This document shows positions 1-6,803 of a stretch of DNA of 10,503 nucleotides, piece by piece (position 1 is the first letter of the stretch; each line of letters begins with the position of its first letter). A program made the translations under genes and the position numbers. Source of the DNA: Roseiflexaceae bacterium (lineage in GTDB: Bacteria; Chloroflexota; Chloroflexia; Chloroflexales; Roseiflexaceae). The notes beneath the pieces were generated by a model. It was not told the origin of the DNA. It saw nothing but the letters and a program-made list of their open reading frames with translations, and made no database searches. The stretch spans positions 1 through 10,503 of the forward strand of contig CANHPK010000031.1 in assembly GCA_947462525.1 (NCBI GenBank), written 5' to 3'.

Positions 1-3
1 CGG

Positions 4-978
4 CTACACCTTGTCCCAGAAGTGGCAGGCGGCCCAACGGCCGGGGGCTTTCTCTTCGAGGGCTGGTTCGTGGGTTTTGCAGATGTCTGTCGCCATCCAA
101 CAACGCGGGTGGAACCGGCAGCCGCTGGGCGGGTTCGACGGGCTGGGCACATCACCCTCGAGCACGATACGATCGCGGTGTGCAGTCGGGCGCGGTACGG
201 GTACCGCGGCCTTGAGGGCTTTGGTGTAGGGGTGGAACGGTCGTGCAAAGACATCGGCACGGGGTGCGAGTTCGACCATTTTGCCCAAATACATAATCCC
301 AATGCGGGTCGAGACATACTCGACTACCGCCAGATTGTGCGCCACAAACAGGTACGTCAAACCCAGATCACGCTGCAATTGGATGAGCAGATTGAGCACT
401 TGTGCCTGGATGCTAACATCGAGCGCCGATACCGGCTCGTCGAGGACCAACAGCTCGGGCTCCATGATGAGTGCCCGGGCGATGCCGATGCGTTGGCGTT
501 GCCCGCCCGAAAACTCATGGGGGAAGCGTTCGAGCAGTGACGGCGACAACCCGACCTTCTCCATGATGGCCTGTAGTTTGACCTGTTGTTCGTCGCGGCT
601 GCCCACCCCGTGGATGACCAGCCCCTCAGCGATGCTCTCGGCCACGGTCCGACGGGGATCCAGCGACGCATAGGGGTCTTGGAAGATGATTTGCATCTTG
701 CGCCGGAACGCTTTTTGTTGAGCGCGGTTGGCCGACAACACGGGTGCCCCGTCGAACAACACCTGGCCGGACGTGGCGGGGATCAGGCGCAACAACGTGC
801 GACTGACCGTTGTCTTGCCGCACCCGGATTCGCCCACCAAGCCGAGGGTTTCGCCCTTGTTGATGGTGAACGATACGTCGTCGACGGCGCGGACCTGCCC
901 CGTCACACGGCGCAAGACACCGGTCCGAATGGGGAAGTATTTGACGAGGTTCTTGACCTCGAGCAGTGGTGTGCTCAT
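4..978 (-). CDS. oppF: Oligopeptide-type ABC importer ATPase (OppF/DppF family)
   Basis: This is one of two nucleotide-binding subunits that power an Opp/Dpp-type importer from the cytoplasmic face of the membrane. The 324-residue protein has Walker A GESGCGKT at about 49-56, Q-loop Q100, signature FSGGQ at 156-160, Walker B LLVLDEP at 176-182 and switch histidine H214. The C-terminal oligo_HPY region has four cysteines (C287, C293, C300, C318; spacing x5, x6, x17), which in DppD/OppD relatives bind a [4Fe-4S] cluster. The ATG at 976-978 was chosen because it forms an ATGA overlap with the oppD stop and begins the conserved start of the fold. The frame stays open about 35 residues further upstream, but that stretch lies inside oppD and has no family similarity that I recognise. 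The family is certain; the substrate (peptide, dipeptide or other) is not. What follows downstream lies outside the window. Confidence 0.95.
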   Translation of the reverse strand: MSTPLLEVKNLVKYFPIRTGVLRRVTGQVRAVDDVSFTINKGETLGLVGESGCGKTTVSRTLLRLIPATSGQVLFDGAPVLSANRAQQKAFRRKMQIIFQDPYASLDPRRTVAESIAEGLVIHGVGSRDEQQVKLQAIMEKVGLSPSLLERFPHEFSGGQRQRIGIARALIMEPELLVLDEPVSALDVSIQAQVLNLLIQLQRDLGLTYLFVAHNLAVVEYVSTRIGIMYLGKMVELAPRADVFARPFHPYTKALKAAVPVPRPTAHRDRIVLEGDVPSPSNPPSGCRFHPRCWMATDICKTHEPALEEKAPGRWAACHFWDKV

Positions 979-1961
979 CGTGCAGGTGCTCCCTCTGTGG
1001 CATACAACCAACACCGTACCTGCCGGCCCTCGTGCTGCACGAGCGGTGGTGCTTTGTCGCAGGCGGCGTAGCGTTTGGCGCACCGGTCCGCAAAGCGGCA
1101 GCCGAGCGGTGGGTCAATCATCATCGGCACCGTCCCCTCAATCGACTGCAGGGTGCGGTTGCTGGCATCACCCAACACGGGCATCGAGTTGAGCAGTGCG
1201 AGCGAGTAGGGGTGCAGCGGTTCATCGAAGAGTTCGTGCACGGTGGCGTTTTCGACGATTTGACCGGCGTACATCACGATGACGCGGTCGGCCATTTCGG
1301 CGATGACCCCCAAATCGTGGGTAATCAACATAATCGAGGTGTTGACGGTTTTGCGCAACTCACGCATCAGCTCGAGGATCTGGGCTTGAATGGTGACATC
1401 TAGTGCCGTGGTCGGCTCGTCGGCGATTAGCAGTTCAGGGTTGCAGGCGAGTGCCATGGCAATCATGATGCGTTGTGCCTGCCCGCCGGATATCTCGTGC
1501 GGGTACGAGTTCATCCGTTGTTCGGCGTCGGGCAAGCGCACCAATTTGAGTAACTCGACGGTACGCACTTTGGCCTGCTCGAGGGTCATGTTCTGGTGGA
1601 TCTGGAGCGCCTCGGTAATCTGACTGCCGACGGTATAGACCGGGTTGAGGCACGAGGTCGGCTGTTGGAAGATCATCGAAATGCGGTTGCCGCGGTAGGT
1701 GCGCATCTGCTCTTCGGACAACGACCGCAAGTCGGTGCCCGCAAAGGTAATGCTCCCCTCGACGATTTCGCCCGGGTCGCCAATCAGGCGCATAATCGAC
1801 AACGACGTCACGCTTTTGCCACTGCCGGACTCGCCCACGATGCCCAGCGTGGTGCCCGTCGGCACGTCGAAGCTGATGTCATCGACGGCTTGGACCACAC
1901 CGCCTGGGGTAAAGAAATACGTCTTGAGATTTTTGACCGACAAGAGTGGTTGACTGGTCAT
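975..1961 (-). CDS. oppD: Oligopeptide-type ABC importer ATPase (OppD/DppD family)
   Basis: This is the second ATPase of the importer and should pair with OppF under the OppB/OppC channel. The 328-residue protein shows Walker A GESGSGKS at 43-50, Q-loop Q99, signature ISGGQ at 157-161, Walker B LLIADEP at 177-183 and switch histidine H215. The C-terminal tail has C288, C294, C301 and C317 (x5, x6, x15), the four-cysteine arrangement that binds [4Fe-4S] in characterised family members. The cluster here is inferred from that pattern. The start ATG overlaps the oppC stop as ATGA, and its own stop overlaps the oppF start in the same way, so the three genes are almost certainly translationally coupled. 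The length is normal for the family and all catalytic motifs look intact. Confidence 0.95.
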   Translation of the reverse strand: MTSQPLLSVKNLKTYFFTPGGVVQAVDDISFDVPTGTTLGIVGESGSGKSVTSLSIMRLIGDPGEIVEGSITFAGTDLRSLSEEQMRTYRGNRISMIFQQPTSCLNPVYTVGSQITEALQIHQNMTLEQAKVRTVELLKLVRLPDAEQRMNSYPHEISGGQAQRIMIAMALACNPELLIADEPTTALDVTIQAQILELMRELRKTVNTSIMLITHDLGVIAEMADRVIVMYAGQIVENATVHELFDEPLHPYSLALLNSMPVLGDASNRTLQSIEGTVPMMIDPPLGCRFADRCAKRYAACDKAPPLVQHEGRQVRCWLYATEGAPAR

Positions 1962-2983
1962 GATGCAGCACTCCGATCACGTATCGCTTTGAGCAGTGCG
2001 TCGCGCTTGGCACGGGTGACCTCGGTCTGTACCCGCGGGTCGAGGGCATCGCGGAGGCCGTCACCGATGTAGTTGATGGCCAGCGAGCAGACCAAAATCG
2101 GCAGCGTGGGCACCAGCGGCATCCACGGGTAGTTGAACATGTAGCTGTTGGCGAACGAGAGCATGTTGCCCCAGCTCGGCGTGGGGTCTTGGATCCCGAA
2201 GCCGAGGAAGCTGAGCGCTGATTCGGCCACCAGCGCCCCACTCAACCCCAACGTGTAGGCCACGATGATAGGTGGCATGGCGTTGGGCAAGACGTGGGTG
2301 ATGATGTTGTGCAGGTGCGATGCGCCCAAGGCCCGTGACGATTCGACGTACAACTGCTCGCGGATCGACAGCACCATGCCACGTACAAACCGAGCCACCC
2401 CGGTCCATCCCAGCGCGATGAAGATGACCATAATCATCACGACTTGTTTGCCCTCGCGCTCGTTGACGGCCATGATGGCGCCGATGGTTTGCGAAAGCAA
2501 CGCGGGGATGGGGATGTCGTCGCTGTTTTGGATGGCAATCGAGCCCGCAATCAGCAACAACGTAAATGTCGGGAAGGTCGAGATGAACTCGATCATGCGT
2601 GAGGTGATCGTATCGACAATGCCACCGAAGTAGCCGGCAGTCAGCCCGACCACGATGCCGATCAGCGTCGATACCGTGGTCACGGTTATGGCGGTCGTCA
2701 ACGAGACACGGGCAGCATAAATCAGTCGGGTAAAGAAGTCACGACCCAAGTGATCGGTGCCAAAGACATGATACGAGCCATCGGGAGCGGTACTGAACGG
2801 GGTCGTGTAGGCGTTGTCGAGCGAAATAGCATCGCGTTTGTACGGCGCAATGACGCTGGCAAACATCGACAGGACATAAATCGTGGTAATCAGATACAGA
2901 CACCACATCGCGACGCGATGCGTCTTGAAGCGGCGAAAGATGAGTGTCCACTGGCCGGCGGGGCGGTGATTCGGTGTCGTCAT
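1958..2983 (-). CDS. oppC: Oligopeptide-type ABC importer permease (OppC/DppC family)
   Basis: This is an inner-membrane channel subunit of the importer, 341 residues. A cytoplasmic N-terminus leads into TM1 (about 25-47). The OppC hallmark FGTDHLGRDFFTRLIYAAR follows at about 74-92, and further helices lie near 95-117, 134-152, 181-200, 233-255 and 288-308. The EAA loop that docks on the ATPases is at about 212-241 (YVESSRALGAS onward). Compared with E. coli OppC from memory, there are about 28 extra residues (about 153-180) between TM3 and TM4 on the outer face, and a charged C-terminal tail after the usual DPR ending. The start lies 12 bases after the oppB stop. The ribosome site is weak (GAAAAG), so coupling to oppB is likely. 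Confidence 0.93.
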   Translation of the reverse strand: MTTPNHRPAGQWTLIFRRFKTHRVAMWCLYLITTIYVLSMFASVIAPYKRDAISLDNAYTTPFSTAPDGSYHVFGTDHLGRDFFTRLIYAARVSLTTAITVTTVSTLIGIVVGLTAGYFGGIVDTITSRMIEFISTFPTFTLLLIAGSIAIQNSDDIPIPALLSQTIGAIMAVNEREGKQVVMIMVIFIALGWTGVARFVRGMVLSIREQLYVESSRALGASHLHNIITHVLPNAMPPIIVAYTLGLSGALVAESALSFLGFGIQDPTPSWGNMLSFANSYMFNYPWMPLVPTLPILVCSLAINYIGDGLRDALDPRVQTEVTRAKRDALLKAIRDRSAAS

Positions 2984-2995
2984 GGTGCGTCTTTT

Positions 2996-4195
2996 CTACG
3001 AAAGCCGAATGCGTGGATCGAGGATGCTGTACAAAATATCGGTGATGAGGTATCCCAACAGCAATAAGAAAATGCTGACCATCGTCAACCCCATCGTCAC
3101 GCTATAGTCGTTGCGCTCGATCGAATCGACCAGCAAGCGCCCGAGCCCCGGCCAATTAAAAATCGCCTCGGTGATGGCGGCGCCGCCGAATAACTCGGCC
3201 ATGACCCCCGCCAACAGGGTGATGAACGGCAAAATCGCATTGCGCAAGGCGTGTTTGAGCACCACGGTGCGCTCACGCAACCCCTTGGCGCGGGCGGTGC
3301 GCACATAATCCTGACGGAGGACCTCAAGCATGCCCGAGCGGATGAAGCGGCTATACCCGGCGATATTGACAAACACCAACACGCCCAGCGGCATGATGAA
3401 GTGCAACACGCGGTCGAGTGTCGACGAGGCAATCACCTCACCGATATATGGGATGACGTAGTCTTTGTTGCTGACCGCATTGCCAGGGGGCAAATAGATA
3501 AACCCGGCTTCTTTGGCGCCAATCGCAAAGACCAAAATACAAATGATTCCAATCACAAAGGTCGGCAGCGACGACCCGACAAACGAGACGGTGGTCATTG
3601 CATAATCGAAGCGCGAATACTGGCGTACGGCCGAGTAGATGCCGAGCGGGACGCCTATGGCAATCGAAATCAATATAGAAGCGCCCATCAACTGCAGTGT
3701 ATAGGGCAGTCGACTCGCGATAAGGGTCGAAATTGGGCGGTCACGCAACATGACCTGTGAGAGTCCAAAGTCACCAAAAAGAATCCCGCGGGAGGTACGC
3801 CGGTCGACCAGATCTGCAAAGGTAATCGGGACTTCACAGCCTTCTTCGATGATTTCGGTGCGGCCATCAGGGTAGCGCAAACGGACCATTCCTGGGGTTT
3901 TGCAGCCAGCGGCTACATCGGCCAGAAATGTCTGGCCAGCAATCGTGACGGGACCAGCGGGGAACCCAACGAGCCACCGGGTAAATCGATAGGGGATGTA
4001 CAAATCGAGTTCGAAGCGTTGTTTGATGCGGGCGATGTCGTCCGCAGATATTTTGTTGCGGCCGCTTTGCTGCGTCTGCCGCAAGCCCGTCATCGGGCCA
4101 CCAGGGGCAAAGTACAACAGCACATACGACACAACTGCCGATGCAATCAATACGAGGAACATTTGAATCAGACGACGGATGAGGAATGTCGCCAT
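2996..4195 (-). CDS. oppB: Oligopeptide-type ABC importer permease (OppB/DppB family)
   Basis: This is the partner channel subunit, 399 residues, longer than the roughly 300-340 usual for OppB/DppB. TM1 is at about 10-30. The later helices, the EAA loop (YVRTARAKGLRERT at about 297-310) and the ending ILDPRIRLS are typical. The extra length is an insertion of about 60 residues (about 79-138) in the outer TM1-TM2 loop, between WLVGF and LFGDFG. It is rich in beta-type residues and carries the only loop cysteines, C98 and C120. The frame is open 28 codons further upstream, but the ATG at 4193-4195 was chosen because AGGGAG sits 7 bases before it and MATFLIRR is the usual OppB beginning. It lies 148 bases after the binding-protein gene, in the same orientation. 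Confidence 0.93.
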   Translation of the reverse strand: MATFLIRRLIQMFLVLIASAVVSYVLLYFAPGGPMTGLRQTQQSGRNKISADDIARIKQRFELDLYIPYRFTRWLVGFPAGPVTIAGQTFLADVAAGCKTPGMVRLRYPDGRTEIIEEGCEVPITFADLVDRRTSRGILFGDFGLSQVMLRDRPISTLIASRLPYTLQLMGASILISIAIGVPLGIYSAVRQYSRFDYAMTTVSFVGSSLPTFVIGIICILVFAIGAKEAGFIYLPPGNAVSNKDYVIPYIGEVIASSTLDRVLHFIMPLGVLVFVNIAGYSRFIRSGMLEVLRQDYVRTARAKGLRERTVVLKHALRNAILPFITLLAGVMAELFGGAAITEAIFNWPGLGRLLVDSIERNDYSVTMGLTMVSIFLLLLGYLITDILYSILDPRIRLS

Positions 4196-4202
4196 GGAGC
4201 GG

Positions 4203-4208
4203 CTCCCT
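4203..4208 (-). promoter_or_regulatory. Ribosome binding site for oppB
   Basis: The minus strand reads AGGGAG, 7 bases before the ATG at 4193-4195. This site decides the oppB start against the longer upstream extension of the frame. Confidence 0.75.
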
Positions 4209-4294
4209 ACTTCTACAACAGTGTGAATGACATGGAGCGCGTGTACCACCAAAAAACGTGCACGAGCACTGAGGCACATGTGTTGGTTTATGAT

Positions 4295-4329
4295 ACACCC
4301 CCCGACACGACGTGCGCATCGGGGGGTGT
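4295..4329 (-). promoter_or_regulatory. Strong intergenic stem-loop between binding-protein gene and oppB
   Basis: Two perfectly complementary 11-base arms (ACACCCCCCGA at 4295-4305 and TCGGGGGGTGT at 4319-4329) enclose a 13-base loop. On the minus strand, the transcribed strand, the stem is followed by AUCAUAAACC rather than a U-run, so it is not a standard intrinsic terminator. In many importer operons such a hairpin after the binding-protein gene protects the upstream mRNA or partly attenuates the permease genes, giving an excess of binding protein. That role is inferred here. Apart from this and the oppB ribosome site, I see nothing else in the 148-base gap. Confidence 0.8.
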
Positions 4330-4343
4330 GTGGACGGGGGTTC

Positions 4344-6278
4344 TTACTTGACGAACAAGTTCATGTCGACGTGTTCCCAGGTTGGGGAAGCAATCGTGAC
4401 GACCTGAACCTTGCCCTTGGCTGCGGCATCGACGACCGATTGGACTTCGGCGCCTGCACCCAGGGTCTCGCTGCCGAGAACGTCGATATCGCCGGTCAGC
4501 AATTGAGCGACAGCCTGGTTGGTGTCTTCAAAGAACTGAATGGTGATGGTCTTGATCTTGGCTGGCGTTCCGCCGTAGTTTTCGTTGGCTTCGAAGACCA
4601 TCTTCTGGCCCTTTTCCCACGAAACGATCTTGTATGGTCCGTTGCTCCATGGCATTTCGGCCACTTCTGGCAACGTTGGCCAGTCCTTGGCAGGGACGTC
4701 GGCGAGGGTCTTGCCCTTGTAGGCGCCTTCGCTCTCGATAGGCTGCTTGGACGGTGCTGGGCCGAACCCACCGGTGTAGAACGTTGGCCACTGCACGCCT
4801 GGCAAGAAGGCCAGGGTTTGCGTGGTGTCGCTCTCTTGGGTGAAGGTCATGACCGAGTCGCAGAAGGTGAACGTGGTGGCGCCGGACTCTTTGTCACAGG
4901 TGGTCTTGTGGCCGAGTTCGAAGTCGGCTTTGGTCACCGGTGAACCGTCTTGCCACTTCATGCCGGGCTTGTATTCGAAGGTGACGGTGAGCTGCTTCAT
5001 GGTCAATGGTGCAGCGCCGTCCCAGACGACGGTCTCGCCTGCGGCGTTGGTGACTTCGACGTCCTTGGCCAGAGCGACGGCTTCGCCGCTGGTGCTCCAG
5101 ACCATGTCGCCGGCCTTGACTTCGACATCAGCGTTGGTTGCACCGTCGCCAATTGATGGCAACTTGGTGAACCCGACTGGCTGATAGTCATAGTCGAGGG
5201 AGGTGACGGCCAATTGGCTGATCAACTGCGCAGCGGTGGTGGCCACTGCGGCGCTTTCGACCAGGGTGTAGAGCGAAGCTGGTTCCTGCGTGAAGCCGAG
5301 GACGAGAGCGTCCTTGCCGGGCAGTTCCCATTCGCCTGCGTTATGGGTGTAGTACTCGGTTGGGTTTGGCTTGAAGTTCTTCAAGTTGACGTTGGCAGCA
5401 GCTGCCTCGGCGCGGTTGAACAACGGCAAGCTGACCATGTCCTTGGTGAACTCTTGCTGGACGATGGCGTACTGCTTGATGCGCTCGGCGCGGTCCAGCG
5501 TGTTGTTGGCGGCGATGATTGCCTTGGAGGCAGCCTCGTTACACCAACCCATGCCGTTCTGGCCTTCCCAGTTGTTGCTTGGCAACGGGATCTGGTTACA
5601 AGCGTAGAGCGAGATGCCGCCCGGATCGGCTTGGCCAACCCATGCGAATGCACCCAACTCGTAGTCGCGGCGGGACAAGCCCGTCGTGTCGCCGAACCAC
5701 CAGGAACCTGGTGCGTGCGTGCGGGCAATCGTGATGCCACAGTTGTCAGCCAACTGTTGCTCGAGCACGGTGGCCCAGGTCTGGCGGAAGCCAGCATTGG
5801 TCGTCGTGAAGCGCAAGAACAGTGGTGCGCCTGTTTCGACGTTGGCACCGTCTTCGTAGCCGGCTTCCTTCAACAGCGCCTTGCCCTTTTCGGGGTCAAA
5901 TGCGTAGGTGGTGATGCCTTCGGTGGTGGCTGCCCAGTGTGACTTGGGCAAGAACGTGTCCATCAACAGCCCTTGCTGCTGTTCTTCGGTCAAGAACGGA
6001 TAGACCGACTTGATCAACTCTGGACGGTTGGTGCAGAATGCAATCGCCTGACGAATGCGCACGTCGCCCAACAGCGGGTGTGGGGTCGTGAACGATGTGT
6101 CGGTGACGACTGGGGCGACTGCTTCTGTGGTGGCGACCGGCTCGGCGGTCTCCTTCACCACGACGGTCTCCTTGATGACTTGCACTTCTGGGGCTTGGCC
6201 ACAGGCTGCAATCATCGGGATGACCAGTGCCGTGATGAACAGCAATCCTGCGCGACGCAGCAATTGTTGCTTCAACAT
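4344..6278 (-). CDS. Extracellular solute-binding lipoprotein, SBP_bac_5 family, apparently circularly permuted
   Basis: This is the substrate-capturing protein of the importer, 644 residues, anchored outside the cell by lipid. The signal peptide (1-25) has LLRRAGLLFITALVIPMIAAC with lipobox IAAC and lipid cysteine C26. A V/E/T-rich linker (27-63) contains VIKETV then VVKETA. Residues about 67-320 match what is normally the C-terminal half of DppA/OppA-like proteins: HPLLGDVRIRQAIAF, the YAFDPEKGKALLKEAG block, the C227...C246 segment and the closing NFKPNPTEYY...GEWELPG. Residues about 321-644 match the normal N-terminal half: ALVLGFTQEPASL, VTFEYKPGMKWQDGSPVTKAD, SNGPYKIVSW...NENYGG and ending TWEHVDMNLFVK, where an ordinary homologue would run on into the HPLLGDVRIRQ block. 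The start ATG follows AAGGAGA by 5 bases; an upstream extension of the frame has no signal-peptide logic. The gene leads the opp operon. Family membership is secure. The permutation is read from block order, and the ligand is unknown. Confidence 0.9.
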   Translation of the reverse strand: MLKQQLLRRAGLLFITALVIPMIAACGQAPEVQVIKETVVVKETAEPVATTEAVAPVVTDTSFTTPHPLLGDVRIRQAIAFCTNRPELIKSVYPFLTEEQQQGLLMDTFLPKSHWAATTEGITTYAFDPEKGKALLKEAGYEDGANVETGAPLFLRFTTTNAGFRQTWATVLEQQLADNCGITIARTHAPGSWWFGDTTGLSRRDYELGAFAWVGQADPGGISLYACNQIPLPSNNWEGQNGMGWCNEAASKAIIAANNTLDRAERIKQYAIVQQEFTKDMVSLPLFNRAEAAAANVNLKNFKPNPTEYYTHNAGEWELPGKDALVLGFTQEPASLYTLVESAAVATTAAQLISQLAVTSLDYDYQPVGFTKLPSIGDGATNADVEVKAGDMVWSTSGEAVALAKDVEVTNAAGETVVWDGAAPLTMKQLTVTFEYKPGMKWQDGSPVTKADFELGHKTTCDKESGATTFTFCDSVMTFTQESDTTQTLAFLPGVQWPTFYTGGFGPAPSKQPIESEGAYKGKTLADVPAKDWPTLPEVAEMPWSNGPYKIVSWEKGQKMVFEANENYGGTPAKIKTITIQFFEDTNQAVAQLLTGDIDVLGSETLGAGAEVQSVVDAAAKGKVQVVTIASPTWEHVDMNLFVK

Positions 6279-6283
6279 GCGGT

Positions 6284-6290
6284 TCTCCTT
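6284..6290 (-). promoter_or_regulatory. Strong ribosome binding site for the binding-protein gene
   Basis: The minus strand reads AAGGAGA, 5 bases before the ATG at 6276-6278. It is near-perfect and fixes the start immediately before the lipoprotein signal peptide. Confidence 0.85.
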
Positions 6291-6390
6291 TTTTACTAAT
6301 CCCTCATTACGTCCACGCCGCTTGTACAGAAAACCACGCAACGGGTACGTCGCGTGTCTACCATCACAAGTTTGAGTATTCGTAAGGTGC

Positions 6391-6419
6391 ATCGTATATG
6401 ATAATTAGATGAAAGTCAA
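6391..6419 (-). promoter_or_regulatory. Predicted sigma-70-like promoter of the transporter operon
   Basis: On the minus strand, TTGACT (6419-6414) and TACGAT (6396-6391) are separated by exactly 17 bases. Transcription would start near 6384, giving a leader of roughly 105 bases before the binding-protein ATG. An imperfect palindrome (ATCGTATATGAT, 6391-6402) overlaps the -10 and could hold a regulator. The elements are read by eye from the consensus. Confidence 0.6.
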
Positions 6420-6521
6420 CGCATAACACACTGCAATGCCCAAAATACACCAACTTTGGATGTGTTCGTTTTTGTGCTGTCGACGTCTCGATGGGCTCTG
6501 TGGGTGTGCGTGTGACACCGT

Positions 6522-6539
6522 TCCGCATCCCGATGCGGA
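6522..6539. repeat. Inverted repeat with 8-base perfect arms between the two divergent promoters
   Basis: The sequence TCCGCATC-CC-GATGCGGA has perfect 8-base arms around a 2-base centre, too tight for a good RNA hairpin but ideal for a dimeric DNA-binding protein. It lies about 46 bases upstream of the nrdJ -35 and about 100 bases upstream of the transporter -35. It is probably an operator, but the regulator is unknown and no regulator gene is visible in the window. Confidence 0.55.
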
Positions 6540-6584
6540 CAAGCAAAATACAGCCGAACCACCCCACAAATCATGACAATTTGC

Positions 6585-6613
6585 TTGACACCCCAAACAC
6601 ACCGTGCTACTAT
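6585..6613 (+). promoter_or_regulatory. Predicted sigma-70 promoter of nrdJ
   Basis: A consensus -35 TTGACA (6585-6590) is followed by a 17-base spacer and -10 TACTAT (6608-6613). Transcription would begin near 6620, giving a leader of about 190 bases before the nrdJ ATG. This is the best promoter match in the window. Confidence 0.75.
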
Positions 6614-6617
6614 TCAA

Positions 6618-6633
6618 ATACGATATCTAGTGA
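6618..6633 (+). promoter_or_regulatory. Upstream NrdR-box-like site (weaker)
   Basis: The bases ATACGATATCTAGTGA match about 12 of 16 positions of the NrdR-box consensus as I remember it (acaCwAtATaTwGtgt), including the core C, A, AT, T and G. It overlaps the predicted nrdJ start point. Alone it would be unconvincing; its spacing from the stronger downstream box (33 bases start to start) is what supports it. Confidence 0.55.
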
Positions 6634-6650
6634 CTCCCCCACCGTCCACA

Positions 6651-6666
6651 CCACTATATGTTGTGT
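6651..6666 (+). promoter_or_regulatory. Downstream NrdR-box-like site (strong)
   Basis: The bases CCACTATATGTTGTGT match about 14 of 16 positions of the NrdR-box consensus (acaCwAtATaTwGtgt). NrdR is the ATP/dATP-sensing repressor of ribonucleotide reductase genes and normally binds two boxes roughly three helical turns apart. Here the boxes lie 33 bases apart, directly downstream of the promoter, where binding would block initiation or early elongation. Confidence 0.72.
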
Positions 6667-6797
6667 CTGGTTGGCTGAATACAGAAGCATTTGGCTTTCT
6701 GACGACGTCGCAAAAGTATCCGATGGTATGTAGTACAGGCGTGTATGCGACTGCACTGACTGCCTTCGTTTTTTCTCATTTCCGCTGCTGACAGGGT

Positions 6798-6803
6798 AAG
6801 GGG
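6798..6803 (+). promoter_or_regulatory. Ribosome binding site for nrdJ
   Basis: AAGGGG lies 6 bases before the ATG at 6810. This supports that start over the internal ATG at 6828, which has a poorer A-rich upstream sequence. Confidence 0.7.

Noticed and set aside
4295..4329. Canonical intrinsic terminator ending the binding-protein transcript
   Set aside because: No U-run follows the stem on the transcribed strand, and the permease genes downstream have no obvious promoter of their own.
5214..5942. A 242-codon plus-strand open frame inside the binding-protein gene
   Set aside because: The minus-strand frame is clearly a solute-binding protein throughout; this frame has no ribosome site or family similarity.
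5319..6278. Two separate genes or a frameshifted tandem duplicate instead of one permuted binding protein
   Set aside because: The reading frame is continuous from signal peptide to stop, each half is present once only, and there is no internal ribosome site or second signal peptide at the junction.
6391..6402. A third NrdR box at the transporter promoter (ATCGTATATGAT)
   Set aside because: It lacks the C and G core positions of the box and is only an imperfect AT-rich palindrome over the -10.
6501..6520. GGTGT...ACACC inverted repeat in the intergenic region
   Set aside because: The arms are only 5 bases with a 7-base loop in a GT-rich stretch, easily expected by chance.
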